Shown here: positions 54,125-62,455 of the stretch, one piece after another | Layout: every line of letters begins with the position of its first letter | Numbering within the stretch: position 1 is the stretch's first letter | Assembly (NCBI RefSeq): GCF_022399565.1 | Contig: NZ_JAJTUT010000001.1 | Coordinates: forward strand, 1,105,336 to 1,169,335 | DNA from: Flavobacterium algicola | GTDB taxonomy: Bacteria > Bacteroidota > Bacteroidia > Flavobacteriales > Flavobacteriaceae | Direction of reading: 5' to 3' | DNA: 64,000 nt | The notes under the pieces: model-generated | Database searches by the model: none | Told to the model about the DNA's origin: nothing | The model's input: the letters and a program-made list of their open reading frames with translations, nothing else | Made by a program: the position numbers and the translations under genes

Positions 54125-54161
54125 ATTCTACATATTTTAGTAAAATTAAAATATGTAGAAT
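54125..54161. repeat. perfect inverted repeat upstream of the WcaJ-type gene
   Basis: ATTCTACATATTTTA (54125-54139) and TAAAATATGTAGAAT (54147-54161) pair perfectly over 15 bases with a seven-base loop. It can be a terminator for DUF6909, but there is no T tract; it lies 22 bases before the sugar-transferase ATG and could be an operator. Confidence 0.6.
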
Positions 54162-54183
54162 TAATAAAATTGGTTGCATCGGT

Positions 54184-55551
54184 ATGAAACACAATGGAAT
54201 AGGACGATATTCAAAATACATTAGACCAATAAGCATTCTAGTAGATTTGCTAATAATTGCTGTTTTAATTCAACTATTATTTAGTGAGCTTACAATACAA
54301 ATAAGTAATTATACTTTTTATCTATTGGTTAGTTGGTCCATCGTAGCATTTATCGGAGATTTTTATAAGGTGTATCGCTTTACGACACAAGTTGAAATTT
54401 TTACAAAAATAGTTAAGCAACAGATAGTTTTTTTATTACTGGCAATTGTTTATTTCCCATTTACAGCCAATGCGCAGTTTAATGAGTTTGTGATTGTTGA
54501 ATTTTTTGTACTTAGTACGCTATCCGTAGCATTGGCAAAATTTATTCTATTTTTTCTGTTAAGAGAATACCGCTTAGTAACGGGAAGTAATTACAGAAGC
54601 ACTGTAATTATCGGATACAGTTCACAAGCCATACAATTAAAAAAATTGTTTGAGACTAAAGTTAATTACGGATATCATTTTTTAGGTTTCTTTTCGGATA
54701 AAAAATCCAATGATGAAATTCTCGGAAAATATGAAGATGTAGCATCATTTGTAATCAAACATAATGTTGATGAAGTATACTGCTCATTAAGTGATATTTC
54801 GAATGAAAAAATCAAAAACTTAGTCGAATTTATGTCTGAGAACAATCGGAATTTAAAATTTATTCCGGACACCAAGGATATATTTTCAAAAAATTTAAAA
54901 ATGGATTACTACGAGCTTTTTCCTGTTTTATCACTCCCTAAAAGTGTTTTACATCAACCTGAAGTTCAGTTATTAAAACGTTGTTTTGATATTGTATTTT
55001 CACTTTTTGTCATTATTTTCATATTGTCTTGGGCAGTTCCATTGATTGGAATTTTAATAAAATTAGAATCGAAAGGTCCTGTCTTTTTTAAACAAGGAAG
55101 ACCTGGTATTAATCAAGAAGAATTTAGTTGTTACAAATTTCGCTCCATGGTCTTAAATGCAGATACGGAACACGAAACGATCAAAAACGATCCTAGAATA
55201 ACAAAGATCGGTCAATTCTTAAGAAAAACGAGCATTGATGAAATGCCTCAATTTTTTAATGTTTTAACGGGCGACATGGCAATTGTAGGTCCTAGACCTC
55301 AATTATGGGTACATAATAATGCCTATCGCGACAAAATCAAAAAATATTTCGTGCGACACAGTGTAAAACCAGGCATCACAGGATTAGCACAAATAAGTGG
55401 ATACCGCGGTGAAATCAATAGTGAAATTGATATGGAGAACCGTATCAAGTATGATGTTTTTTATATTGAAAATTGGTCTCTGTTTTTAGATATCAAAATA
55501 ATTTTCCAGACTGTAATCGATATTTTTGTTGGAGACGAAAAAGCATTTTAA
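54184..55551 (+). CDS. undecaprenyl-phosphate sugar phosphotransferase (WcaJ/exopolysaccharide type)
   Basis: Transfers a sugar-1-phosphate from its nucleotide sugar to undecaprenyl phosphate, starting a repeat unit of exopolysaccharide. The 455 residues show four N-terminal membrane helices (about 14-130), a Rossmann-like CoA-binding fold (TVIIGYSSQA, about 140-245), a reentrant hydrophobic segment near 275, and the bacterial sugar transferase domain: CYKFRSMV, RKTSIDEMPQFFNVL, VGPRPQ and VKPGITGLAQISGYRGE. The sugar is unknown; glucose is usual for WcaJ. The GT2 gene begins one base after its stop. Confidence 0.92.
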   Translation: MKHNGIGRYSKYIRPISILVDLLIIAVLIQLLFSELTIQISNYTFYLLVSWSIVAFIGDFYKVYRFTTQVEIFTKIVKQQIVFLLLAIVYFPFTANAQFNEFVIVEFFVLSTLSVALAKFILFFLLREYRLVTGSNYRSTVIIGYSSQAIQLKKLFETKVNYGYHFLGFFSDKKSNDEILGKYEDVASFVIKHNVDEVYCSLSDISNEKIKNLVEFMSENNRNLKFIPDTKDIFSKNLKMDYYELFPVLSLPKSVLHQPEVQLLKRCFDIVFSLFVIIFILSWAVPLIGILIKLESKGPVFFKQGRPGINQEEFSCYKFRSMVLNADTEHETIKNDPRITKIGQFLRKTSIDEMPQFFNVLTGDMAIVGPRPQLWVHNNAYRDKIKKYFVRHSVKPGITGLAQISGYRGEINSEIDMENRIKYDVFYIENWSLFLDIKIIFQTVIDIFVGDEKAF

Positions 55552-55552
55552 T

Positions 55553-56335
55553 ATGAAAAATGCGTTAGTTTCTATCATAATTCCAACATTTAACTCTGCA
55601 GAGTTCATTGCCGATGCTATTGGATCAATACAAAAGCAAACGCATCAAGATTGGGAAATCATTATTATTGACGATGCTTCTACAGATCAAACAGTTTCTA
55701 TCATTAAGGAAATATCTCAAACCGAATCAAGAATAAAAAATTATTCACTAGCTTTAAATTCAGGCACAGGGATTGCCAGGAATACAGCTTTGCAGTATGC
55801 CTCGGGCAGGTATATCGCTTTTTTGGACGCAGATGATTTATGGAAACCTCAAAAACTACAGCTCCAACTAGAATTTATGCAAACGAATAAAATTCCGTTT
55901 ACATTCTCAGCTTACGACTGTATGAATGAAGAAGGAGAACTACTGAATTTGTGTATCGTTCCTCCTCAAAACTTATCCTATAGACAATTATTTTTCTGCA
56001 ATTATGTCGGCAACCTAACCGGGATTTATGACACCTTTTTTTTTGGAAAAATAGCGATCGCACCAAATCGAAAACGTCAGGACTGGATGCACTGGTTAAC
56101 GGTGCTTAAAAAAATAAAATCGGCAAGAGCTGTTCCCGAAAGTCTAGCTATTTACCGAATAAGAGCTAATTCTATTTCTGCATCAAAATTTGATTTAGTA
56201 AAGCATAACTTTGCTGTTTACAAGCAATTTCATGGCTTAAATTGGATAGTGGCATTAAGTTGTATGTCAATATTTTTATTTACTCAATTGGCGATAAAAC
56301 CGTTCTACATCAAGAAAATCCCAACTCAGAAGTGA
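55553..56335 (+). CDS. glycosyltransferase family 2
   Basis: A 260-residue cytosolic glycosyltransferase with GT-A fold, probably adding the next sugar to the lipid-linked unit begun by the preceding transferase. Motifs: VSIIIPTFNSAEF at the start, EIIIIDDASTDQT (nucleotide), NSGTGIARNTAL, and AFLDADDLW carrying the DxD metal site. A C-terminal hydrophobic stretch (about 230-248) may touch the membrane. ATG 55553 is one base past the wcaJ-like stop, so translation is coupled. Its last 26 bases overlap the 3' end of the convergent CapK-like gene. Confidence 0.9.
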   Translation: MKNALVSIIIPTFNSAEFIADAIGSIQKQTHQDWEIIIIDDASTDQTVSIIKEISQTESRIKNYSLALNSGTGIARNTALQYASGRYIAFLDADDLWKPQKLQLQLEFMQTNKIPFTFSAYDCMNEEGELLNLCIVPPQNLSYRQLFFCNYVGNLTGIYDTFFFGKIAIAPNRKRQDWMHWLTVLKKIKSARAVPESLAIYRIRANSISASKFDLVKHNFAVYKQFHGLNWIVALSCMSIFLFTQLAIKPFYIKKIPTQK

Positions 56336-57629
56336 ATTGTCTCAGCTTTCCTCTTGCTGTTCTTTGCAAAATGTCCTTTCTAATGAAATCAAATTTTAAA
56401 TTAGGCTCCAAATACAGCTGTATAGCTTTTTCGATTTTTTCGATTTCGATACCATTTAATTCTCTTTCACTTACGTAATCAACTATAAAATAGTCCAACT
56501 CAATTTGCTTGATGATGAATTCTTTTACATTTCCGCTATCTTCAATTATGCTTTTGGTCACATAGTAAAAAACCAATCCACCCGATTTTTTGCCAGTAGG
56601 AAATTGCACTATATCATTTGTTCTACCTATCAGCTGCTTTAAAATTGGTTTTTCGGGAGTACTATTTTCGTCTATTGTACCAATATCCCCAATTTCATAG
56701 CGAATAAATGAATGTGCTTCATTAAATAGTGAAGTCACCACTACTCGACCCGTTTCTCCGTAAGGTAGAGCTGTACCCTTTTCATCTACAATTTCTACAT
56801 AAAGTGTTTCAGTATTAATTTGCCATTGACCTTCAGCATTTTCAAATGCGATTAGATCAAGTTCAGATGCGCCATATTCATTAACAACCGCTATTCCAAA
56901 TTGCCTTTCGAGTAGCATTCGATCCTTTTCGAATAACATTTCGGAAGTAACTACACAAACCTTCAAAGTCGGACAAACATTCTTTAAAACTATATTTTTT
57001 CTTTCTAAAAATTTTGCAAACAGAACAATTGCACTAGTATAGCCGTTGATATAATGAAATCTACTGTTTTCGAATTTCTTCAAAAAAGATTCCAGTTTTT
57101 TATCAGACAGATCAAAAACAGAAAATCGATAACGATTACTCAGTAAATCCTTAAACCGCTCTGTAATTCTCCCTCTAAAATCTTTAGGAATACCGTAAAA
57201 CCGTGCTTGATAAGCGGTATCAAGATCGATATTGTGCCAACCAAAACGCATGTAATTTGATGCCCAGGTCAAAGCATGACTGTATTTATCTTTTGCAAAC
57301 ACAAACGGATTTCCGCTAGAACCAGAGGTTTTATTGATATAGCTGTTTTTTACTGTATATCCTTTAGACAGTCTGTTAGTCAACGGTTGTTGTAATTTAC
57401 CTTTTGTTAAAATAGGTAGTGTATCCCAATCCTCAAATTCAGAAGAACCAACCAATTCAGAGTAAAATAGATTATTATCCAAATGATATTTGACAATAGC
57501 TTTTTTTTGACTTTCGATAAAAACTAATCTTTCACTTTCTGGCAAACTGATTATCTTTTGTAATGCAGTTTTTGCTTTACGTATTGGAAAGCCGCTAAGT
57601 TGTAGAGAAAGCTTAAATAGAGAAAACAT
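56310..57629 (-). CDS. phenylacetate-CoA ligase/CapK-like adenylate-forming protein
   Basis: An ANL-superfamily protein of 439 residues from ATG 57629. It has the phosphate loop NKTSGSSGNPFVF, the adenine-binding VVNEYGASELDLIAF, and RYEIGDIGTI in the C-terminal lid, but no CoA- or carrier-specific motif that I can name. CapK-type proteins occur in capsule and exopolysaccharide clusters with unclear roles. I prefer 57629 because TATTTTTG, a -7 box in gene direction, lies at 57644-57651; an in-frame ATG at 57677 (455 residues) is the alternative. It converges on the GT2 gene with a 26-base overlap. Confidence 0.8.
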   Translation of the reverse strand: MFSLFKLSLQLSGFPIRKAKTALQKIISLPESERLVFIESQKKAIVKYHLDNNLFYSELVGSSEFEDWDTLPILTKGKLQQPLTNRLSKGYTVKNSYINKTSGSSGNPFVFAKDKYSHALTWASNYMRFGWHNIDLDTAYQARFYGIPKDFRGRITERFKDLLSNRYRFSVFDLSDKKLESFLKKFENSRFHYINGYTSAIVLFAKFLERKNIVLKNVCPTLKVCVVTSEMLFEKDRMLLERQFGIAVVNEYGASELDLIAFENAEGQWQINTETLYVEIVDEKGTALPYGETGRVVVTSLFNEAHSFIRYEIGDIGTIDENSTPEKPILKQLIGRTNDIVQFPTGKKSGGLVFYYVTKSIIEDSGNVKEFIIKQIELDYFIVDYVSERELNGIEIEKIEKAIQLYLEPNLKFDFIRKDILQRTARGKLRQFTSELGFS

Positions 57630-57795
57630 AAAAGGTTTTTTATCAAAAATAATGTTTAACCAATAAGTAATTGTCATAACCTGGGTAATTTTCAAAATAT
57701 TTCATTTTTGAGGTATACCATAGCATTATAATTTGTGAACCAAGGAAGGAAATTATTAATTATAAATTTAATTTTGCATTTAGTAATCATTATAA

Positions 57796-57826
57796 TTGGT
57801 ATTAGATTCAAAACCAATTATTTTTG
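57796..57826 (+). promoter_or_regulatory. promoter of purD
   Basis: TTG at 57796-57798 and TATTTTTG at 57819-57826, 20 bases apart, match the flavobacterial -33/-7 pattern. The purD ATG is about 45 bases downstream. Confidence 0.6.
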
Positions 57827-57871
57827 CCATACCATTTTTAAGAATGAAAATAATTTACTAAAAAAATACAG

Positions 57872-59146
57872 ATGAATATTTTACTACTAGGTTCTGGAGG
57901 AAGAGAGCATGCTTTTGCTTGGAAAATGATTCAAAGTCCACTATGTGATACACTTTTTGTAGCTCCAGGAAATGCAGGAACAGCTTCTATAGCAACAAAT
58001 GTAGCAATTAGCCCAACTGATTTTGAAGCTGTTAAAGCTTTGGTCTTGGAGGAGAAAATTGAGATGGTTGTTGTAGGTCCAGAAGATCCTTTGGTAAAAG
58101 GTATTTTTGATTTCTTTAAAAATGATAAAGATTTAAATACAATCCCAGTTATAGGGCCATCAAAACTTGGTGCAACATTAGAAGGTAGTAAAGAGTTTGC
58201 CAAAGAATTTATGGTAAAGCACAATATACCAACAGCTGCTTATGACAGTTTTACTGCAGAAACAGTGGAACAAGGTTGTATCTTTCTAGCAACATTAAAC
58301 CCTCCCTTTGTATTGAAAGCAGATGGTTTGGCCGCTGGAAAAGGGGTGTTAATAATTCACGACTTGGTAAAAGCTCAAGAAGAATTAAAGAATATGCTTG
58401 TTGGCCAAAAATTTGGTGCAGCCAGTTCAAAAGTTGTTATTGAAGAATTTTTGGATGGAATTGAATTGAGTTGTTTTGTACTTACCGATGGTAAAAATTA
58501 CAAAATATTACCAACTGCCAAAGATTACAAACGTATTGGTGAAGGAGACACTGGATTAAATACCGGCGGAATGGGAGCAGTTTCTCCTGTATCGTATGTA
58601 GATGCCGTGTTAATGGAGAAAATTGAAACGCGTATTGTAAAACCAACTATCGAAGGTTTTCAAAAAGACGGTATTGAATATAAAGGTTTTGTTTTCATTG
58701 GTTTAATCAATGTTAATAATGAACCAATTGTGATTGAATACAATGTGAGAATGGGTGATCCAGAAACCGAGGTGGTAATACCTAGATTAAAAACAGATTT
58801 AGTATCTCTATTTCTTTCAGTTGCTAATGAAAAACTTGATGAAATCACGCTAGAGATAGATGAAAGAAGTGCTACGACGGTAATGCTTGTTTCTGGAGGA
58901 TATCCTGAAAACTTTGAGAAAAACAAAACAATTACTGGATTAGAAAACATTACTGATTCTATTGTTTTTCACGCAGGTACCAAATTAGACGGAGACACCG
59001 TTGTAACAAATGGAGGACGCGTAATGGCGATAACTTCCTATGGCGATAATTTTCAAGAAGCATTAAAGAAGTCTTATGCGAGCGTAGATAAGATTCAATT
59101 TGAGAAAAAGAATTTCAGAAGAGACATTGGGAATGATTTGTTGTAA
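57872..59146 (+). CDS. purD: phosphoribosylamine-glycine ligase (GAR synthetase)
   Basis: Second step of purine synthesis: joins phosphoribosylamine and glycine using ATP; cytoplasmic. The 424 residues show the N-terminal LLLGSGGREHAFAWK, MVVVGPEDPLVKG, the ATP-grasp core (FVLKADGLAAGKGVLI; ELSCFVLTDG; KDYKRIGEGDTGLNTGGMGA) and the metal-binding EYNVRMGDPETE. Length is standard. It stands alone in the window without other pur genes. Repeat copy B lies directly after it. Confidence 0.97.
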   Translation: MNILLLGSGGREHAFAWKMIQSPLCDTLFVAPGNAGTASIATNVAISPTDFEAVKALVLEEKIEMVVVGPEDPLVKGIFDFFKNDKDLNTIPVIGPSKLGATLEGSKEFAKEFMVKHNIPTAAYDSFTAETVEQGCIFLATLNPPFVLKADGLAAGKGVLIIHDLVKAQEELKNMLVGQKFGAASSKVVIEEFLDGIELSCFVLTDGKNYKILPTAKDYKRIGEGDTGLNTGGMGAVSPVSYVDAVLMEKIETRIVKPTIEGFQKDGIEYKGFVFIGLINVNNEPIVIEYNVRMGDPETEVVIPRLKTDLVSLFLSVANEKLDEITLEIDERSATTVMLVSGGYPENFEKNKTITGLENITDSIVFHAGTKLDGDTVVTNGGRVMAITSYGDNFQEALKKSYASVDKIQFEKKNFRRDIGNDLL

Positions 59147-59164
59147 AAAATAAATATTCTCTAT

Positions 59165-59245
59165 TAACCCCGATAGCAGCGGCATCCTTTGTTTTTTTTT
59201 ACTTAAAAAAACAAAGATATAGCGTATAGCGGGACAAAACATCTG
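59165..59245. repeat. structured intergenic repeat, copy B
   Basis: The plus strand reads AACCCCGATAGCAGCGGCAT, then CCTTTG, a hairpin with T-rich and A-rich arms (TTTGTTTTTTT / AAAAAAACAAA), then GATATAGCGTATAGCGGGAC. The flanks AGCGGCATCCTTT and GATATAGCGTA are shared with copy A near 17.75 kb, while the hairpin sequence differs and still pairs. It lies about 20 bases after purD on its coding strand. Confidence 0.65.
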
Positions 59246-59314
59246 AGGTGCATAATTGTCATGCTTCATTAAAAATGATTCATGATATTTGGATTAAATT
59301 GGGACTTCAGTCTC

Positions 59315-59322
59315 TATCTTTG
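59315..59322 (+). promoter_or_regulatory. -7 promoter element upstream of the 118-residue protein gene
   Basis: TATCTTTG matches TAnnTTTG; a TTTG lies 23 bases upstream (59288-59291). The ATG is at 59389. It supports a start well inside the longer open frame that begins at 59248. Confidence 0.5.
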
Positions 59323-59388
59323 CCAAAAATAATTTGGAAATGGAATTACATATATAATAATTCCTTATTCATAAATCTTAATTGCAAA

Positions 59389-59745
59389 ATGTCAAGAGAC
59401 ACACAACTTAAAGAACGCTGGGAGCAGCTCGTTACTATATTATCAGATCAATTTTCGCAAGGAGAAGACTTAGATCTGGATGCCATCATTTACTTAATAG
59501 GTGTTCAAGAATTAGGGAAATTACATCGCGAATTCAAAAAAGACGAAAAGTTAAATTTAATGCATATTGCGATATGCCGTTTACTAGAGCCTTACGGATA
59601 TTATGAATTTGACTTCTTTGATGACGAAGGGTGGCCACATTTTATTGTAAAAGAGGAATTACCAACGTTGAAAGCAGGCGAGCAATCGGTTTTAATGAAA
59701 GAAGCAATTGTCAATTATTTTTTAGAGAAAGAATTGATTGCATAA
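59389..59745 (+). CDS. conserved hypothetical acidic protein
   Basis: A 118-residue cytosolic protein I do not recognise. It is acidic and mainly helical, with WEQLVTILSDQFSQGEDLDL, AIIYLIGVQELGKLHREFKK and an aromatic/acidic block YGYYEFDFFDDEGWPHF in the second half. No signal peptide, helix-turn-helix or catalytic motif is visible. The start at 59389 is chosen because a promoter-like TATCTTTG (59315-59322) lies between it and the far upstream start. It sits between purD and pheS. Confidence 0.65.
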   Translation: MSRDTQLKERWEQLVTILSDQFSQGEDLDLDAIIYLIGVQELGKLHREFKKDEKLNLMHIAICRLLEPYGYYEFDFFDDEGWPHFIVKEELPTLKAGEQSVLMKEAIVNYFLEKELIA

Positions 59746-59792
59746 ACATTAAACTGCCGTCCCGACTGCCTACTTAATAAATAAAAAATGCC

Positions 59793-59800
59793 TAAATTTG
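59793..59800 (+). promoter_or_regulatory. -7 promoter element of pheS
   Basis: TAAATTTG fits TAnnTTTG, 16-22 bases before the two candidate pheS start codons, so the leader would be very short. Confidence 0.5.
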
Positions 59801-59822
59801 CACACTCAATTATTGAATGGAA

Positions 59823-60842
59823 ATGATAGATAAGATAAAAGAATATATTGGTGAAGCAGCTGCTTTTACAACTCAAAATGCAGCAGAACTAGAAGTGTTT
59901 CGCATTAAATTTATTGGAAGTAAAGGGATTTTAAAAGATCTTTTTGCAGAATTTAAAAATGTACCCAATGACCAAAAAAAGGAATTCGGACAAGTAATAA
60001 ACTTACTGAAAACCACTGCGGAAGAAAAAGTAAAAACCATCCAAGAATCTCTTGAGAACAAAGAAGAAGCCAAAGGTATTTATGGTGATTTGACACGTTC
60101 TGCAGAACCTGTAATAATAGGTTCTCGTCACCCGATATCTATTGTAAAAAATCAAATCATTGATATCTTTTCTACCATAGGATTTAATGTTTCTGAAGGT
60201 CCAGAAATCGAAGATGATTGGCATAATTTTACTGCATTAAACTTGCCTGAATATCATCCGGCTCGTGATATGCAGGATACCTTTTTTATTCAAACAAATC
60301 CTGATATTTTATTACGTACACATACATCATCTGTGCAAGTACGTTATATGGAAGAAAACAAACCACCGATAAGAACTATTTCTCCAGGACGAGTTTTTAG
60401 AAATGAAGCTATATCGGCTCGTTCACATTGTATTTTTCACCAAGTTGAAGGTTTATACATTGACAAAGATGTTTCATTTGCCGACTTAAAACAGACACTT
60501 TTATATTTTACAAAAGAGATGTTTGGGAAATCAAAAATTCGTTTACGACCTTCTTATTTTCCTTTTACAGAACCAAGTGCCGAAATTGATATTTACTGGG
60601 GATTAAAAACAGAAACTGATTATCGAATTACCAAAGGAACAGGTTGGCTAGAAATTGGTGGATGCGGAATGGTTGACCCTAATGTTCTTAAAAACTGTGG
60701 CATCAATCCTGATGAATACAATGGTTTTGCATTTGGAATGGGCGTGGAACGTATCGCAATGTTACTGTATCAAATTGGAGACATTCGAATGTTTTATGAA
60801 AACGACGTACGTTTCTTGGAGCAGTTCAAAGCTAATATTTAA
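59823..60842 (+). CDS. pheS: phenylalanyl-tRNA synthetase alpha subunit
   Basis: The catalytic subunit of the alpha2beta2 enzyme that charges tRNA-Phe. The 339 residues show the N-terminal coiled coil (about 1-85), then the class II core: [30 protein letters not shown], motif 2 ([19 protein letters not shown]), and motif 3 ([20 protein letters not shown]). I use ATG 59823 (MIDKIKEYI); an ATG two codons upstream (59817) is equally well placed. The beta-subunit gene pheT is not adjacent; a small unrecognised gene follows after 27 bases. Confidence 0.95.
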   Translation: MIDKIKEYIGEAAAFTTQNAAELEVFRIKFIGSKGILKDLFAEFKNVPNDQKKEFGQVINLLKTTAEEKVKTIQESLENKEEAKGIYGDLTRSAEPVIIGSRHPISIVKNQIIDIFSTIGFNVSEGPEIEDDWHNFTALNLPEYHPARDMQDTFFIQTNPDILLRTHTSSVQVRYMEENKPPIRTISPGRVFRNEAISARSHCIFHQVEGLYIDKDVSFADLKQTLLYFTKEMFGKSKIRLRPSYFPFTEPSAEIDIYWGLKTETDYRITKGTGWLEIGGCGMVDPNVLKNCGINPDEYNGFAFGMGVERIAMLLYQIGDIRMFYENDVRFLEQFKANI

Positions 60843-60869
60843 TATTTTCGAATAATTACCTAGTACAAT

Positions 60870-61277
60870 ATGAAAGCAGACATAACGATTCCGGAAGTAG
60901 AAAATGTATTCATAGCTGCTGTTCAAGAGTGGAGTGACGACTTTTTGGCCAAGGTCTGGAATATTTATCTAGTTAACGATAGTGATTTTGACATTGACAA
61001 TGTTATGGTTGTGTCTAAGGCGTATGGAATGATTGATGATGAAATGAAAAAAACGTCACTTTTGCGACATGCATTTCCTCAAATCCCAGCAGTTTCTGTT
61101 ATTAAAGTAGAAATGGTACAAGACAGTGTCCTTACACTTACTAACGAATTTATGGTTTCGTATTTTATAGGCAACAAACTATACGACAAAAAATTTATTT
61201 TTGAAGCGAACTTCATTAATGAGAAAAATGTAGAGGAAGTTCCTATTTTATTCATTGATGGTGTAATAATTAGATAA
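60870..61277 (+). CDS. conserved hypothetical protein downstream of pheS
   Basis: A 135-residue protein I do not recognise. It opens MKADITIPEVENVFIAAVQE and continues with alternating beta-like and charged segments (NIYLVNDSDFDIDNVMVVS, LRHAFPQIPAVSVIKVEM, NEFMVSYFIGNKLYDKKFIF) that suggest a single alpha/beta or beta-sandwich domain. There is no signal peptide or membrane helix. It lies 27 bases after pheS and is followed by a strong terminator, so it is the last gene of that transcript. Confidence 0.7.
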   Translation: MKADITIPEVENVFIAAVQEWSDDFLAKVWNIYLVNDSDFDIDNVMVVSKAYGMIDDEMKKTSLLRHAFPQIPAVSVIKVEMVQDSVLTLTNEFMVSYFIGNKLYDKKFIFEANFINEKNVEEVPILFIDGVIIR

Positions 61278-61294
61278 GTTGAAATTTACATATA

Positions 61295-61335
61295 TAAGAA
61301 AGGCTGTTTTGAAATATTCAAAGCAGCCTTTCTTA
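61295..61335 (+). terminator. terminator after the pheS unit
   Basis: TAAGAAAGGCTGTTTTGAA (61295-61313) pairs with TTCAAAGCAGCCTTTCTTA (61317-61335), a 19-base stem with one G-T wobble and a three-base loop. Confidence 0.85.
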
Positions 61336-61472
61336 CTTAAAATGTAATGCTTATATGGATCGAATGAAATTTAATCGCGATCGGCTTTTCTAACTAAATT
61401 TATTAAATTACCTTTCAATAAATAACCCAGATAACAAATTACAAATGGTTCTAAAACTAAAATTTACTTAAG

Positions 61473-62159
61473 ATGAAATTAAAAGTAATTGCTTTTGACG
61501 CAGATGACACTTTATTTATAAATGAAACCTACTTTGCCGAGACTGAAGAGAAATTTTGCCACCTGATGAGTGACTATCTTTCAACTCAAGGTATTTCGCA
61601 AGAACTATTTAGAATTCAGATTTCAAATTTAGAACGATATGGTTATGGCATTAAGGGATACATTCTTTCGATGATCGAAACTGCAATGGATATCTCCAAC
61701 AACACTATCCCTGTAGAAGTAGTTCAAAAAATAATCACTTTTGGTAAAGAGCTTATTGACAAGCCGATCGTATTATTGGATGGTGTTGAAGAAACATTAA
61801 AATCTTTACATGGAGATTATAAATTGGTAGTTGCGACAAAAGGCGACTTGCTAGATCAACGTAGAAAATTACACAATTCTGGTCTAGGAAAATATTTTCA
61901 TCATATAGAAGTGATGTCAGACAAGCAACAAGTTGATTATTTGGATCTATTAAAACGATTAGAAATTCAACCCGAAGAGTTTTTAATGATCGGAAATTCT
62001 TTAAAATCAGATATTTTACCTGTGCTCGAGATTGGCGGAACTGCGATACATATCCCTTTCCATACTACTTGGGCTCATGAGCGAATAAATCACAAAGTTG
62101 AACACCAAAACTTCAAAAGTGTCGAAAAGATAGCAGAAACGCTGCAAATAATAAAGTAA
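61473..62159 (+). CDS. HAD-family hydrolase
   Basis: A 228-residue cytoplasmic phosphatase-like protein of the haloacid dehalogenase superfamily. Motif I is FDADDTLF (nucleophile Asp9, acid Asp11), motif II is VVATKG (Thr in place of the usual Ser/Thr, fine), motif III is a Lys around 150, and motif IV is MIGNSLKSDILP with the metal-binding Asp. A helical cap lies between motifs I and II (about 18-95), as in subfamily I enzymes such as phosphoglycolate or pyrimidine 5'-nucleotidases. Substrate unknown. It is a single gene. Confidence 0.88.
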   Translation: MKLKVIAFDADDTLFINETYFAETEEKFCHLMSDYLSTQGISQELFRIQISNLERYGYGIKGYILSMIETAMDISNNTIPVEVVQKIITFGKELIDKPIVLLDGVEETLKSLHGDYKLVVATKGDLLDQRRKLHNSGLGKYFHHIEVMSDKQQVDYLDLLKRLEIQPEEFLMIGNSLKSDILPVLEIGGTAIHIPFHTTWAHERINHKVEHQNFKSVEKIAETLQIIK

Positions 62160-62411
62160 AAAAGGATTTTTAAAAGATTAAATCTTACAAATTAAGCTGT
62201 TTTAACAGTGGAAAATTGTTAAAATTTACAAATTGGCCTAATTACATATTACGCATAAATTTAAGTTATATATTACAATAACAATAATAAAAGTAGTTAA
62301 AATTTATCTGATTTATAATTATATCTCGAATAACCATTAAAATTAAATCAATCAATACCACCTGAAGGTATGATTTGAAACACAATAAGGTGAAGTGTTC
62401 ACAAAAATTGT

Positions 62412-62419
62412 TAATTTTG
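62412..62419 (+). promoter_or_regulatory. -7 promoter element of the OmpA-family gene
   Basis: TAATTTTG fits TAnnTTTG and lies 37 bases before the ATG at 62456. It also argues against an in-frame start at 62375 upstream of it. Confidence 0.5.
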
Positions 62420-62455
62420 GAAAAAAATATTTACTTTTATAAAAAATTTAAAACA

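Noticed and set aside
57795..57817. AATTGGT...ACCAATT upstream of purD, resembling the alginate operator.
   Set aside because: The half-sites are separated by about ten bases rather than two, and purD has no link to alginate use.
59248..59388. A 47-residue N-terminal extension of the 118-residue protein.
   Set aside because: It begins within the tail of repeat copy B, spans a promoter-like TATCTTTG and has unlike composition.
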